Both the position numbers and the translations under genes were made by a program. Shown here piece after piece: positions 1-8,272 of a stretch of 64,000 bases of DNA (position 1 is the first letter of the stretch; each line of letters starts with the position of its first letter). The notes below the pieces were generated by a model. That model saw only the letters and a list, made by a program, of their open reading frames with translations. It was not told the origin of the DNA and did not search any database. The stretch covers positions 1 through 64,000 of the forward strand of contig CAADUO010000003.1 of NCBI GenBank assembly GCA_900752215.1, in the 5' to 3' direction. This DNA is from an uncultured Collinsella sp. GTDB lineage: Bacteria; Actinomycetota; Coriobacteriia; Coriobacteriales; Coriobacteriaceae.

Positions 1-10
1 GCGTCGAGCC

Positions 11-38
11 GTTACGCGGTTTGGTAAAACCGCGTAAC
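11..38 (-). terminator. Hairpin downstream of htpG
   Basis: A perfect 12-bp inverted repeat (11-22 with 27-38) encloses a 4-nt loop just past the htpG stop codon. It has no T-rich tract on the minus strand, so it may be a weak or factor-assisted terminator, an RNA 3'-end stabiliser, or a feature of the gene beyond the window edge. Confidence 0.4.
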
Positions 39-45
39 TACCTAA

Positions 46-2070
46 CTACATCAAGTTGCAAACAGCCGCCGCGAAGGCAACGGGGTCCTCGGGGAGGATG
101 CCCTCGACCAGCAGGGCCTGATCGTAGAGCAGACCAGAGTACTGCTTGATCTTGTCGGCGTCGCCTGCCTTCTGGGCAGCGACAAGCTTGTCAAAGACCG
201 GGTGCTTGGCGTTGAGCTCGAGCACGCGTTGGCTCTTGGGCATGCCGTCGGGCGCGCCCTCGGGTCCCTTCTGGAGCACCTTCTCCATCTCGAGCGAAAG
301 TGGGCCCTCGGTGGTGATACAAGCGGGGGCATCGGTCAGGCGCGCGGAGACGGCGACTTTCTCGACCTTGTCACCGAGCGCCTCCTTCATAGCGCTAAAG
401 AGGTCCTCGTTCTCCTTGGTGGCGTCCTCGGCCTCCTTCTTCTCGTCCTCGGTCGCCAGGTCAAGATCACCGGTCGCAACGTTCTTGAGCTCTAGATGAC
501 GATCCTCGACCTCGGGCTCGGCACCGTCGGCCACAGCCTTCTCGGCAGCCTCGCGGGCAGCATCGTCCTCGTAGATCTTGGGCATATCGGCGGCAACGTA
601 CTCACGCATAGCCTGGAACGTGAACTCATCCACATCCTGCGTCAGCAGCAGCACGTCATAGCCGCGGTCGAGCACGCCCTTTACCACGGGCATCTTGGCC
701 AAGCGCTCACGCGAGTCGCCGGCGGCGTAGTAGATGGCCTTCTGATCCTCAGGCATGCCCTTGGCATACTCGGCCAGGGTAATCATCTTCTGTTCCTTGG
801 CAGACCAGAACAGCAACAGGTCGGCGAGCTCATCGGCCTTCATGCCATAGCTCGAGTAGATGCCGTACTTAAGACCGCGGCCAAAGTTCTCAAAGAACTT
901 CTCGTAGGCCTCGCGGTCGTTGTCACGCATATCCTCAAGGTCGGCGGTAATCTTCTTTTCCACACGCTTGGCGATGGCCTTGAGCTGACGGTTCTGCTGC
1001 AGCGTCTCGCGCGAGATGTTGAGCGACACGTCGGCGGAATCCACGACGCCGCGGACAAAGTTGTAGTAGTCGGGCAGCAGGTCGTCGCACTTCTCCATGA
1101 TCAGGACGTTGGAGCTGTAGAGCGCCAGACCCTTCTCGTAGTCCTTGCTGTACAGATCGAACGGCGCGCGTCCCGGCACAAACAGCAGGGCGTCATACTC
1201 GAGCGTGCCCTCGGCGTGGAAGCTGATGGTGCGCGCAGGATCGTCAAAGTCGTGGAACGTGGACTTGTAGAACTCGTCGTAGTCCTTCTGCTCGACATCG
1301 GAGCTGTGCTTCTTCCAGATCGGTGTCATGGAATTGACGGTCTCGAGCTCCTGGTAGTCCTCGTACTCGGGCTTGTAATCGTCGCCGGCGTCCTCGGGCT
1401 TGGGTTTCTGGCGGCTCTTGGACACCATCATCTGGATCGGGTAACGCACATAGTTACTGTACTGCTGAATCAGGCTCTTGAGACCCCACTCGGTCAGGAA
1501 GCGATCGTAGGTCTCGGCCTCGCCGTCGGCATCGAGCTTCTCGTTCTCGCGCAGCGTCAGGATGACATCGGTACCGTGCTCGGCGCGCTCGCCGTCCTCG
1601 ATGGTGTAGCCCTCAAGACCGTCGGATTCCCACACATGGGCGACATCCTCGCCGTAGGCGCGGCTGACGACCTTCACATGGCTGGCGACCATAAAAGCCG
1701 AGTAGAAGCCCACGCCAAACTGACCGATGATGTCGACATCGGAGCCCTGCTGCTCGGCGTTCTCGGTCTTAAACTCCTCGGAGCCGGAATGGGCGATGGT
1801 GCCCAGATTGCGCTCCAGCTCCTCGGCGGTCATGCCAATGCCGTTATCCGAGATGGTAATGGTGCGGGCGTCTTTATCAAAGGAGACGCGAATGGCCAGG
1901 TCGCCCTGGTCGATCTTGACGCTCGGGTCCTGCAGGCTCTTAAAGTTGAGCTTGTCGACGGCGTCGCTCGCGTTAGAGATAAGCTCGCGCAGGAAGATCT
2001 CTTTATTGGTGTAGATGGAGTTGATCATGAGGTCGAGCAGTTTTTTGCTCTCGGTCTTAAATTGACGCAT
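46..2070 (-). CDS. htpG: Hsp90-family chaperone HtpG
   Basis: This is the cytosolic ATP-dependent chaperone that remodels folded or partly folded clients by ATP-driven closure of a homodimer. The 674-residue length fits full bacterial HtpG. The N-terminal GHKL ATPase domain shows NASDAVDKL near residue 33, DNGIGM near 76 and the lid motif GQFGVGFYS near 117. The middle domain carries the ATP-contacting arginine segment NISRETLQQNR near 350, and the C-terminal third is the dimerisation region. The start is supported by AAAGGA about 8 nt upstream of ATG. It is transcribed alone, and no HrcA-type CIRCE element is visible upstream. An 8-bp hairpin sits in the leader. Identification is secure. Confidence 0.97.
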   Translation of the reverse strand: MRQFKTESKKLLDLMINSIYTNKEIFLRELISNASDAVDKLNFKSLQDPSVKIDQGDLAIRVSFDKDARTITISDNGIGMTAEELERNLGTIAHSGSEEFKTENAEQQGSDVDIIGQFGVGFYSAFMVASHVKVVSRAYGEDVAHVWESDGLEGYTIEDGERAEHGTDVILTLRENEKLDADGEAETYDRFLTEWGLKSLIQQYSNYVRYPIQMMVSKSRQKPKPEDAGDDYKPEYEDYQELETVNSMTPIWKKHSSDVEQKDYDEFYKSTFHDFDDPARTISFHAEGTLEYDALLFVPGRAPFDLYSKDYEKGLALYSSNVLIMEKCDDLLPDYYNFVRGVVDSADVSLNISRETLQQNRQLKAIAKRVEKKITADLEDMRDNDREAYEKFFENFGRGLKYGIYSSYGMKADELADLLLFWSAKEQKMITLAEYAKGMPEDQKAIYYAAGDSRERLAKMPVVKGVLDRGYDVLLLTQDVDEFTFQAMREYVAADMPKIYEDDAAREAAEKAVADGAEPEVEDRHLELKNVATGDLDLATEDEKKEAEDATKENEDLFSAMKEALGDKVEKVAVSARLTDAPACITTEGPLSLEMEKVLQKGPEGAPDGMPKSQRVLELNAKHPVFDKLVAAQKAGDADKIKQYSGLLYDQALLVEGILPEDPVAFAAAVCNLM

Positions 2071-2105
2071 GTGCAGTCCTTTCGCGCTACCCCTGTCCGC
2101 AAAAC

Positions 2106-2125
2106 CGGCTCGGTCGCCCGAGCCG
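2106..2125. promoter_or_regulatory. Inverted repeat in the htpG leader
   Basis: A perfect 8-bp inverted repeat (2106-2113 with 2118-2125, loop TCGC) lies 36-55 bp upstream of the htpG start. A TATAAA-like -10 candidate follows further upstream at 2158-2163, without a good -35. The hairpin could affect htpG mRNA or bind a regulator; function is unknown. Confidence 0.25.
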
Positions 2126-2272
2126 CATCGCAGACCTGCTATGTTCAGACTTAGATTTTATAACCCATTAACGCGCATATATACATACGGAATCGAAAAA
2201 CTGTATGTCCGAGCGCTCTGATGCGCCAATTGCCAAGGAGTGTCCCAAACTGCCGGCAGGAAAGGAACGTTC

Positions 2273-2773
2273 CTATCTGCCATCTACGCGCTTGGCCATC
2301 CAGGCATGAGGCTGGCCCTCGTCTTCGTAGTCCACCGGGGCAATCTGCGTGTAGCCCGCCTTGGCATAGAGCGGCAGCACGTATTCCTGAGCATGCAGCT
2401 TAATGAGCTTGGCGCCGGCATCACGCGCGCACGTATCACTGGCCTCGACAATCTTGCTCGCCAAACCGCGACGGCGCATGCTCGGCAGCACGGCCACGCG
2501 CCCCATAATGTAGGTCTCCCCCGCCGCGACACCTTCGTCCAAGTCGCACGCCGGCGACACCGGAGCCTCTGCGTCAGCCGCGCGCTCAAGCTCTTCGGGA
2601 AACACGCGCGAGCAACCGGCAAGCTCGCCGTCTACATAGAGCGTCACATGAATGCAGTTCGGATCCTCGTCGATAGCGTCGAACTCATTCTCGTAGCCCT
2701 GCTCGTCCATAAAAATGACGCGGCGCACCAACGCCGCGTCATCAAAGCATCCCGTCTTAAGTTGGATATCCAT
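2273..2773 (-). CDS. GNAT-family N-acetyltransferase
   Basis: This predicted cytosolic protein of 166 residues transfers an acetyl group from acetyl-CoA to an amine, with unknown substrate. The acetyl-CoA binding motif A is clear: VAVLPSMRRRGLA, the RxxGxA loop, in the middle of the protein. An N-terminal segment VRRVIFMDEQGYENEFD resembles the start of ElaA/YjdJ-type acetyltransferases. An in-frame ATG lies 18 nt upstream, but the ATG at 2773 has AAAGGG at the right distance, so it was chosen. The gene follows the phosphatase of the tyrosine-kinase module in the same direction by 39 bp and may be its last cistron. No sequence evidence links it to polysaccharide acetylation. Confidence 0.85.
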   Translation of the reverse strand: MDIQLKTGCFDDAALVRRVIFMDEQGYENEFDAIDEDPNCIHVTLYVDGELAGCSRVFPEELERAADAEAPVSPACDLDEGVAAGETYIMGRVAVLPSMRRRGLASKIVEASDTCARDAGAKLIKLHAQEYVLPLYAKAGYTQIAPVDYEDEGQPHAWMAKRVDGR

Positions 2774-2812
2774 GGCTGCCCTTTCATTCAATGCGAACGT
2801 TAGGGACAGATT

Positions 2813-3463
2813 TTAGCGAAAATGAGCTCCGCGTACGCTAAACTTCGCGCGAGCCTTCGCCAGGCAGTCGTAATGACCCACGTTATGGGCATCGCTCGCG
2901 ATGAAGCTGTACAGGTTCTGATCGAACAGGCGCTGTGCCGGCTTTTTCTCGCGACCAAAGCGACCGCCGGCAATAAAGTCCGCCGAAGCCTGCAGCTTGC
3001 AGCCCATATCGACCAGGCGCTCCGCCACGCTTACATCCTTTTGAACCGCACGATAGCGCTCAGGATGAGCGATGATCACCTGGTAGCCACGGCACTGCAA
3101 ATCGTAAATCGTGTTCTCGTACTCTCTAAACGCATACGCATCGGCATGTGTCGAAAGCTCGAGCAGAAACTCGTTGGTTCCATCGAAATGCAAGTGCTCC
3201 GCGGCATCGATACCAAGTTCAACGAGCTTTCGATGGTTGACCTCGAAGCCCATCTGGAGCGGAAAACCGTCAGCGTTATCACGCAGCAGCTCAAAGGCAT
3301 CCCACATCTTGTCGTAATCAAAATAGGGATCACGGCAGTGAGGAGTGCAAACGATTCTGGTTACACCGGCCCGCTTGGCAGCCTCGAGCATCGCCAAGCT
3401 CTCATCGAGATCGGCGGCGCCGTCGTCTACACCCGGCAAGATATGGCAATGAATGTCACGCAT
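2813..3463 (-). CDS. PHP-type protein-tyrosine phosphatase (CpsB/YwqE family)
   Basis: This metal-dependent phosphatase of the polymerase-and-histidinol-phosphatase fold removes phosphate from the tyrosine cluster of the adjacent kinase. The 216-residue length is close to the family norm (about 240). Metal-binding motifs appear in order: HCHILPGVDDG at residues 4-14, CTPH near 39, a glutamate in GFEVN near 72, HPERY near 132 and SDAH near 190. The ATG at 3463 has AAGG upstream and the gene starts 17 bp after the kinase. Together with the kinase and adaptor it forms the usual CpsB-CpsC-CpsD-like regulatory triad of Gram-positive capsule loci. Homology to family members is clear; the polysaccharide it serves is not shown here. 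Confidence 0.88.
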   Translation of the reverse strand: MRDIHCHILPGVDDGAADLDESLAMLEAAKRAGVTRIVCTPHCRDPYFDYDKMWDAFELLRDNADGFPLQMGFEVNHRKLVELGIDAAEHLHFDGTNEFLLELSTHADAYAFREYENTIYDLQCRGYQVIIAHPERYRAVQKDVSVAERLVDMGCKLQASADFIAGGRFGREKKPAQRLFDQNLYSFIASDAHNVGHYDCLAKARAKFSVRGAHFR

Positions 3464-3480
3464 AGGTCAGCCTTAATCAA

Positions 3481-4218
3481 CTAAACGTTTGCTCGGTTGG
3501 TGAAGATGCCCTTTTTGGAAGTCCCCTGATCGTCGGAGCCCTTCTTAACCTTCTTACCGTCCTTGGTGTAGTAGGAGTAGTAGTACTCGCTGGTCTCGGT
3601 CTCGCAGTAGTTCATGACGGTACCGATGAGCTTGACCTTCTCGGACTTCTTAAGCTGGCCGATAGCGTTGAGTGCCTCCTCGCGCTTGGTGAAGTCCTCG
3701 CGCACCACGAACAGCGTACCGTCGGTCAGGCTGGCAATCTCGGCAGCATCGATGAAGGTGCCGACCGGGGGAGCATCAAAGATGACGTACTGGAACTTGG
3801 CGGACAGTGCCTTTACCAACTTGGCAAAGCGGTGAGAGACGATGATGTCGGCAGGATTGGGAATATGCGGCTCGGCATCGAGGAAGTAGAAGTTCTTCTG
3901 ACCCGTCTCGACAATTGCCTGGTCAATGGAGATCTGCTCGGAAAGGACCGCATAGAGTCCGCCGCGCGAACGAACGCCGAGCATATCGGAAAGGGACCTG
4001 CGGCGCATATCGGCCTCGACCAGGAGCACGGACTTGCCGCTCGTGGCGATAGCCTGGGCAAGGTTGATGGAAACCGTAGACTTGCCCTCGTTGGGAATCG
4101 AGGACGTGACGGTAATGGTGCGAATGGGGTCGTCCACGCTCGCAAAGCGGATGTTGGCCAGAAGGGTCTTGGCGGCATTCTGTACAACGAGCTTATCGGT
4201 GTTCTTTGCCTTAGCCAT
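3481..4218 (-). CDS. Bacterial tyrosine kinase (CpsD/CapB-like)
   Basis: This cytosolic BY-kinase is activated by the neighbouring membrane adaptor and autophosphorylates on a C-terminal tyrosine cluster. The 245-residue protein shows Walker A (SSIPNEGKST near 40), Walker A' (LLVEADMRRR near 65) and Walker B (YVIFDAPP near 140). The C-terminal cluster EYYYSYY lies near 217, followed by a lysine-rich tail. As in other Gram-positive systems, adaptor and kinase are separate polypeptides and the adaptor gene lies 2 bp upstream. AGGTGG precedes the ATG. In capsule loci this cycle controls chain length and export; no glycosyltransferase genes are in the window, so the target may lie elsewhere. Confidence 0.92.
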   Translation of the reverse strand: MAKAKNTDKLVVQNAAKTLLANIRFASVDDPIRTITVTSSIPNEGKSTVSINLAQAIATSGKSVLLVEADMRRRSLSDMLGVRSRGGLYAVLSEQISIDQAIVETGQKNFYFLDAEPHIPNPADIIVSHRFAKLVKALSAKFQYVIFDAPPVGTFIDAAEIASLTDGTLFVVREDFTKREEALNAIGQLKKSEKVKLIGTVMNYCETETSEYYYSYYTKDGKKVKKGSDDQGTSKKGIFTNRANV

Positions 4219-4220
4219 GC

Positions 4221-4877
4221 CTATTTACCACCTTTCATAGCCGGAATTCGGCCAACAACGGGAATGCCCAGGAGCTCTTCTGCCTCTTCGGCACCGCGGA
4301 TGCGGGTATTGAGCATGTCTGCCAAAACGACATAGGCAACTGCGATAAAGATACCGGCGAGGAACGCGACAGCAACGTACAGCATACGCTTGGGACCGCT
4401 GGGGGCTTCGGGGGTCTTAGCCTCGTCGATAACGTTGATGCTCTGGGCAGCGCCGACGTTCTGAGCGACCGTACTCACCGAGCTGGCCATGGCCTTTGCG
4501 ACCTTAGCCGTCTCCTTGGCATCGGTGCCGGTAACCGAAAGCGTAATGACACGCGTGGTGGTCTCGGAGGAAACAGACACCTTGTAGTCATCCAGATCGG
4601 TGAGGCCCAGTTCATTGGCTGCGCCGCTCTTAACGCTATCGCTATCCAGCAGCGTGGCGATATCGTTGGAAAGCATCTGACTCGCCGAGAGATCGTTGTA
4701 GCTCATCTGACCGCTATCGTCGGTCTTGGCGAGAATGTACATGCTCGTCGTCGCGGTATAGGTGTTGTCCATCGCAACGAAGGACACGATGCCCATGGCG
4801 ATCGCGCAGACCACCGGAAGGGTGATGACCAGCTGAAGGTGCTTCTTCAGCAGCTGGAACAGTTCGAGAAGGGTCAT
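4221..4877 (-). CDS. Wzz/CpsC-like chain-length adaptor
   Basis: This is a polysaccharide co-polymerase of about 218 residues with the standard topology: a transmembrane helix near residues 18-36, an extracytoplasmic region of about 130 residues, and a second helix near 170-190. The cytoplasmic tail would contact and activate the tyrosine kinase. The N-terminal segment LLELFQLLKKHLQLVITLP matches the Wzz family start. The second helix is preceded by the proline-containing stretch APSGPKRM, typical of the family. AAAGG sits 8 nt before the ATG. It is the first gene of a Wzz-kinase-phosphatase(-GNAT) operon separated from the phoR-like gene by a terminator-like hairpin. Confidence 0.9.
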   Translation of the reverse strand: MTLLELFQLLKKHLQLVITLPVVCAIAMGIVSFVAMDNTYTATTSMYILAKTDDSGQMSYNDLSASQMLSNDIATLLDSDSVKSGAANELGLTDLDDYKVSVSSETTTRVITLSVTGTDAKETAKVAKAMASSVSTVAQNVGAAQSINVIDEAKTPEAPSGPKRMLYVAVAFLAGIFIAVAYVVLADMLNTRIRGAEEAEELLGIPVVGRIPAMKGGK

Positions 4878-5018
4878 GCAGCTTGCCTTTCATTTCCCCA
4901 GTTCGGATTGACAAAACTGTCCGTATGTTATCGCATCTTTTTACCGAGACCAAACTCTATACATAAGAAACAGGCTCTCCTGTAAAAATGTCGGAAGCAA
5001 TCGTAAAATTGCACAACA

Positions 5019-5047
5019 ACGCCGCACCCGAAAGTCAAATGCGGCGT
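5019..5047 (-). terminator. Terminator-like hairpin after the phoR-like gene
   Basis: An 8-bp perfect stem (5019-5026 with 5040-5047) with a 13-nt loop lies 26 bp past the histidine-kinase stop codon. The minus strand continues with TGTTGT and then TTTT, a weak U-tract. It separates the two-component operon from the tyrosine-kinase operon. Confidence 0.5.
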
Positions 5048-5072
5048 CTGCATCAATATCTATGTTATATCG

Positions 5073-6497
5073 CTATGCGAATGGCTCGTCCTGCTGTATG
5101 GGAAACGTCACCGTAATGGTGGTTCCCACGCCCAACTCGCTCGACAGATCGAGCGTGGCGTGATGATACAGGGCCGCATGCTTGACAATGGCAAGCCCCA
5201 GACCGGTTCCGCCGCGTGCCTTGGACCTACTCTTGTCCACGCGATAGAACCGCTCAAATACCTTGCCCTGTTCTTCAGGCGCGATACCGATTCCCGTGTC
5301 GGCGACCGCAAGGAACGGATGGCCTTCGTCGTTGGTGCCGCACTGCAGCGTAACCGTACCGCCGGGTCGATTGTAGCGGATGGCGTTGCTTGCCAGATTA
5401 TAGATGAGCTCGTCAATCAAGCGCGACACGCCCTCGATGACCACAGGCTTGGTCTCATGACTTATCGTCACATTCGCCTGACGGGCGACCTGTTCAAGAC
5501 GCTGCTCGACCGCGTAGATGGCACGCGAGAGCTCAATAGGCTCCGTGGACCCAATGGGCACCGCCTCGCCCTCAGCTGCACGCTCGGCCTCGTCCAAGTT
5601 AGACAGCGTAAGGATATCGTTGACAAGCGCTGCCAAGCGGCCCGCCTCACGATAGATGCGACCGCCAAAGTTGCGCAGGTCGCCCTCGCCCTCGACCATG
5701 CCGTTTGCGATGAGCTCGGCATAGCCCGAAATCGCCGTAAGCGGCGTCTTGAGCTCATGGGTGATATTCGCCGTGAACTCGCGGCGCATACGGTCGTTGT
5801 CCGCCAGCACCGCCATTTGGCGCTTGAGCTCCTGGCGCTGCGACTCAATACGCTCAAGCATGGGGACCATCTCGGCATAGGCGTGCTCATAGCTACGGCG
5901 TGGGTGGTCCAAATCCACCTCTTGCAAAGGCGCGATGATGGCACGGGACTCGCGGCGCGCCATAAAAAACGAGAGTACCGCACCCGCTGCTGCGATAAGC
6001 AGCATCGGCGCCACCATCGACAGCAAAATCGCCGCAACGCCAGGCTGGGCCTGCGCCAAGCGGACAACCTGGCCGTTATCAAGGGCGACGGCGCGATACA
6101 GCATAATCTCGTCGAGCGTAGAGCTTGCGCGCTCCGCGGAACCCGAACCACTCTCAAAGGCCTCGATGACCTCGGGGCGATCGCCATGGTTGGGCAGTGT
6201 GGAAGGCGACGCCTCGTTGTCGTAGGCAACCGATCCATCCTTGTTAATCAGCGTGATGCGCAAGTCCTCTCGATCGAGGCTACGCAAGAACGGGATGGGC
6301 TCCTGCTGCTCGTCGAGGGCGGCAGCAATGAGCTCGGTTTCTTGCGCCAGGTTGGCACTCGTGGCATCCGCCAAGGTGTTTTGCACAAAGAACGCACCCA
6401 GCACCGTAAACGCCACGATAACCGCCATGGCGCAGACAAAGATCGTCACAAAAACGCGGTGCGACAGCGTATGTTTTCCCTGGGGGGCGAAGACCAC
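5073..6497 (-). CDS. phoR: PhoR-like sensor histidine kinase
   Basis: This 474-residue membrane sensor phosphorylates the response regulator encoded 3 bp upstream. It has a transmembrane helix near 17-38, an extracytoplasmic sensor of about 120 residues, a second helix near 155-178, and a juxtamembrane linker with coiled-coil character. The DHp domain carries the phospho-acceptor in NITHELKTPLTAISGYAEL near 245. The catalytic domain follows with the N-box near 370, DTGIGI, FERFYRVD and GGTGLGLAI. Order pstB, response regulator, kinase suggests phosphate-type signalling, so phoR is offered as the likely name. The sensor differs from E. coli PhoR, which has a PAS domain, and ligand specificity cannot be read from the sequence. 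Confidence 0.85.
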   Translation of the reverse strand: MVFAPQGKHTLSHRVFVTIFVCAMAVIVAFTVLGAFFVQNTLADATSANLAQETELIAAALDEQQEPIPFLRSLDREDLRITLINKDGSVAYDNEASPSTLPNHGDRPEVIEAFESGSGSAERASSTLDEIMLYRAVALDNGQVVRLAQAQPGVAAILLSMVAPMLLIAAAGAVLSFFMARRESRAIIAPLQEVDLDHPRRSYEHAYAEMVPMLERIESQRQELKRQMAVLADNDRMRREFTANITHELKTPLTAISGYAELIANGMVEGEGDLRNFGGRIYREAGRLAALVNDILTLSNLDEAERAAEGEAVPIGSTEPIELSRAIYAVEQRLEQVARQANVTISHETKPVVIEGVSRLIDELIYNLASNAIRYNRPGGTVTLQCGTNDEGHPFLAVADTGIGIAPEEQGKVFERFYRVDKSRSKARGGTGLGLAIVKHAALYHHATLDLSSELGVGTTITVTFPIQQDEPFA

Positions 6498-6500
6498 GGG

Positions 6501-7229
6501 TTACTCCTCCGATGCGGTGGCCGCGGTGTCGTCACCTTCGGCACCATCACCGGCAGAAGGCTCGGCCAAGCGGTAGCCCACGCCGCGCACGGTCTCGATG
6601 GCGCTGGCATGCTCGCCCAGTTTTTGGCGAAGCGTCTGCACATGCACGTCAACGGTGCGCGAACCGCCGTCGAAGTCCCAGCCCCACACGCTCTGCAGCA
6701 ACGACTCGCGGGTAAAGACCACGCCGGGCTTGCGCATGAGGTACTCGAGCAGGTCGAACTCGCGCAGGGTGAGCTTAAGCGACTCGCCGGCAACAGTCAC
6801 CTCACGATGGCTGGGCGAGAGCACGATGTCGCCCACGCTGAGCACATCGCTTGCCTGTTTGACCATGCCGCCGCGACGCAGCAGTGCGCGGCAGCGGCTG
6901 GCGAGCTCCATGAGCGAAAACGGCTTAGTCAGGTAATCGTCGGCACCGCCATCGAGCGCCATCACCTTGTCGAGCTCGGTATCCTTGGCGGTAAGCATCA
7001 TGATGGGCACCGTCGCCGTCAGGCGATCGGCACGCAGTCGACGCATAATCGCCAAGCCATCGGTATCGGGCAGCATGATGTCGAGCAGGACGGCATCGGG
7101 TACCCGTCGCGCCACGGCAGCCTTAAACTCACCGTCGCACGAAAAGCCTTCGGCCTCAATCCCCTGCTTGCGCAGCGCATAGACCGTCAAATCCCTGATG
7201 TTGTCATCGTCCTCGACGTAATAGATCAT
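6501..7229 (-). CDS. phoB: PhoB-like OmpR-family response regulator
   Basis: This is a cytosolic DNA-binding response regulator with an N-terminal receiver (acidic pair VEDDD near 5, phosphorylated aspartate in LLDIMLPDTDG near 49, TAKD and the KPFS lysine near 100). The C-terminal winged helix contains LTLREFDLLEYL and VRGVGYRL. A longer frame begins 24 nt upstream, but AAAGGGG sits 6 nt before the ATG at 7229, so 242 residues is preferred. It is 3 bp upstream of its partner kinase and about 64 bp downstream of pstB, the layout expected for phosphate-starvation control. No PHO box was recognised with confidence. Confidence 0.85.
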   Translation of the reverse strand: MIYYVEDDDNIRDLTVYALRKQGIEAEGFSCDGEFKAAVARRVPDAVLLDIMLPDTDGLAIMRRLRADRLTATVPIMMLTAKDTELDKVMALDGGADDYLTKPFSLMELASRCRALLRRGGMVKQASDVLSVGDIVLSPSHREVTVAGESLKLTLREFDLLEYLMRKPGVVFTRESLLQSVWGWDFDGGSRTVDVHVQTLRQKLGEHASAIETVRGVGYRLAEPSAGDGAEGDDTAATASEE

Positions 7230-7293
7230 GTTGAACCCCTTTGCGGCCGGCATGACCGCATCTTAACCCTAAAGGTACCTTTACTAGATGGTA

Positions 7294-8169
7294 TCAGCCA
7301 AAACGCCCCGTCAAATAATCCGCCGTGCGCGGATCGGTCGGATTCTTGAAGAGTTGCGCGGTGGGCGCGTGCTCCACCAGCTCACCCAGCAAAAAGAATG
7401 CGACCGAATCGGAGATACGCGCCGCCTGCTGCATATTGTGCGTAACGACCACGAGCGTGCAGGTCTCTTTGAGCTCGCAGGCCAGCTGCTCCACCACCAG
7501 CGTCGACACAGGGTCGAGTGCCGAGGTCGGCTCGTCCATCAGCAGAATGTCGGGCTGCACGGCAAGTGCGCGGGCGATGCACAGGCGCTGCTGCTGTCCA
7601 CCCGAAAGACCCAGGCCCGACTCCTTGAGCTTGTCCTTGACCTCATCCCATAGCGCAGCGCGACGAAGGGAATCCTCGACCAGCCCATCCAGCACAGCGC
7701 GATCGCGCACGCCCATGCCGCGCGGCCCATAGGCGACGTTGTCGTAGATGCTCATGGGAAACGGGTTGGGGCGCTGGAACACCATGCCCACGCGCTGGCG
7801 CAAACGGCAGATGTCGTAATCGCCCAGGATATCTTGACCATCGAGCGCAATCTTGCCCTCGATGCGGCAATCCTTGATGCCGTCGTTCATGCGGTTAAAG
7901 CAGCGCAGCAACGTGGACTTTCCGCAGCCCGAAGGCCCGATGAACGAGGTGATCTGCTTGTCGCGGATCTTGATATTCACGTCCTTGAGCGCATGATGGT
8001 CGCCATAGAACAGGTCGAGGCCCTCGACATCGATGCGCGTCGGCGAGGCGGCAAGATCCTCTGCCGTGGGGCGAGTCGCATCCCCAACCTCGCGCTCGTG
8101 CGCGGCCTCGGCCTGCGCTTTCATGAGTTCTTCAAGCTCCGTGGGCTCCACAGCCGCAGCAGCCGTCAT
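7294..8169 (-). CDS. pstB: Phosphate ABC transporter ATP-binding protein PstB
   Basis: This is the ATPase of the high-affinity phosphate importer. Motifs: Walker A GPSGCGKST, a PstB-typical Q-loop segment VFQRPNPFPMSIYDN, signature LSGGQQQRL, Walker B ILLMDEPTSALDP and the H-loop THNMQQA. An N-terminal extension of about 45 residues rich in Ala and Glu precedes the ABC core, longer than in E. coli PstB. The start at 8169 follows GGAGG by 8 nt; a GTG 15 nt upstream lacks such a site. No pstS, pstC, pstA or phoU lies beside it, so the permease must be encoded elsewhere or pstB has been separated from its operon. Confidence 0.93.
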   Translation of the reverse strand: MTAAAAVEPTELEELMKAQAEAAHEREVGDATRPTAEDLAASPTRIDVEGLDLFYGDHHALKDVNIKIRDKQITSFIGPSGCGKSTLLRCFNRMNDGIKDCRIEGKIALDGQDILGDYDICRLRQRVGMVFQRPNPFPMSIYDNVAYGPRGMGVRDRAVLDGLVEDSLRRAALWDEVKDKLKESGLGLSGGQQQRLCIARALAVQPDILLMDEPTSALDPVSTLVVEQLACELKETCTLVVVTHNMQQAARISDSVAFFLLGELVEHAPTAQLFKNPTDPRTADYLTGRFG

Positions 8170-8272
8170 ACCGCATACCTCCACATCGATATCAATTCAG
8201 CAGTATCGATAGTAGGAATCGCGGCTCATATGCACGTGAGCGCATTGTCAAGTGTTTGTAAGGGCACACTGG

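Noticed and set aside
496..2154. Long plus-strand open frame opposite htpG
   Set aside because: It lies antisense to a fully supported HtpG, has no recognisable domain, and its long Leu/Val/Gly/His-rich reading arises from high-G+C third positions of the real gene.
2071..2272. Possible CIRCE (HrcA) element before htpG
   Set aside because: No TTAGCACTC-type arms with 9-bp spacer are present; the visible inverted repeat has different sequence and spacing.
5160..7349. 729-codon plus-strand frame over the phoR-phoB genes
   Set aside because: Arg/His-rich antisense shadow of two clear regulator genes; no start signal or domain.
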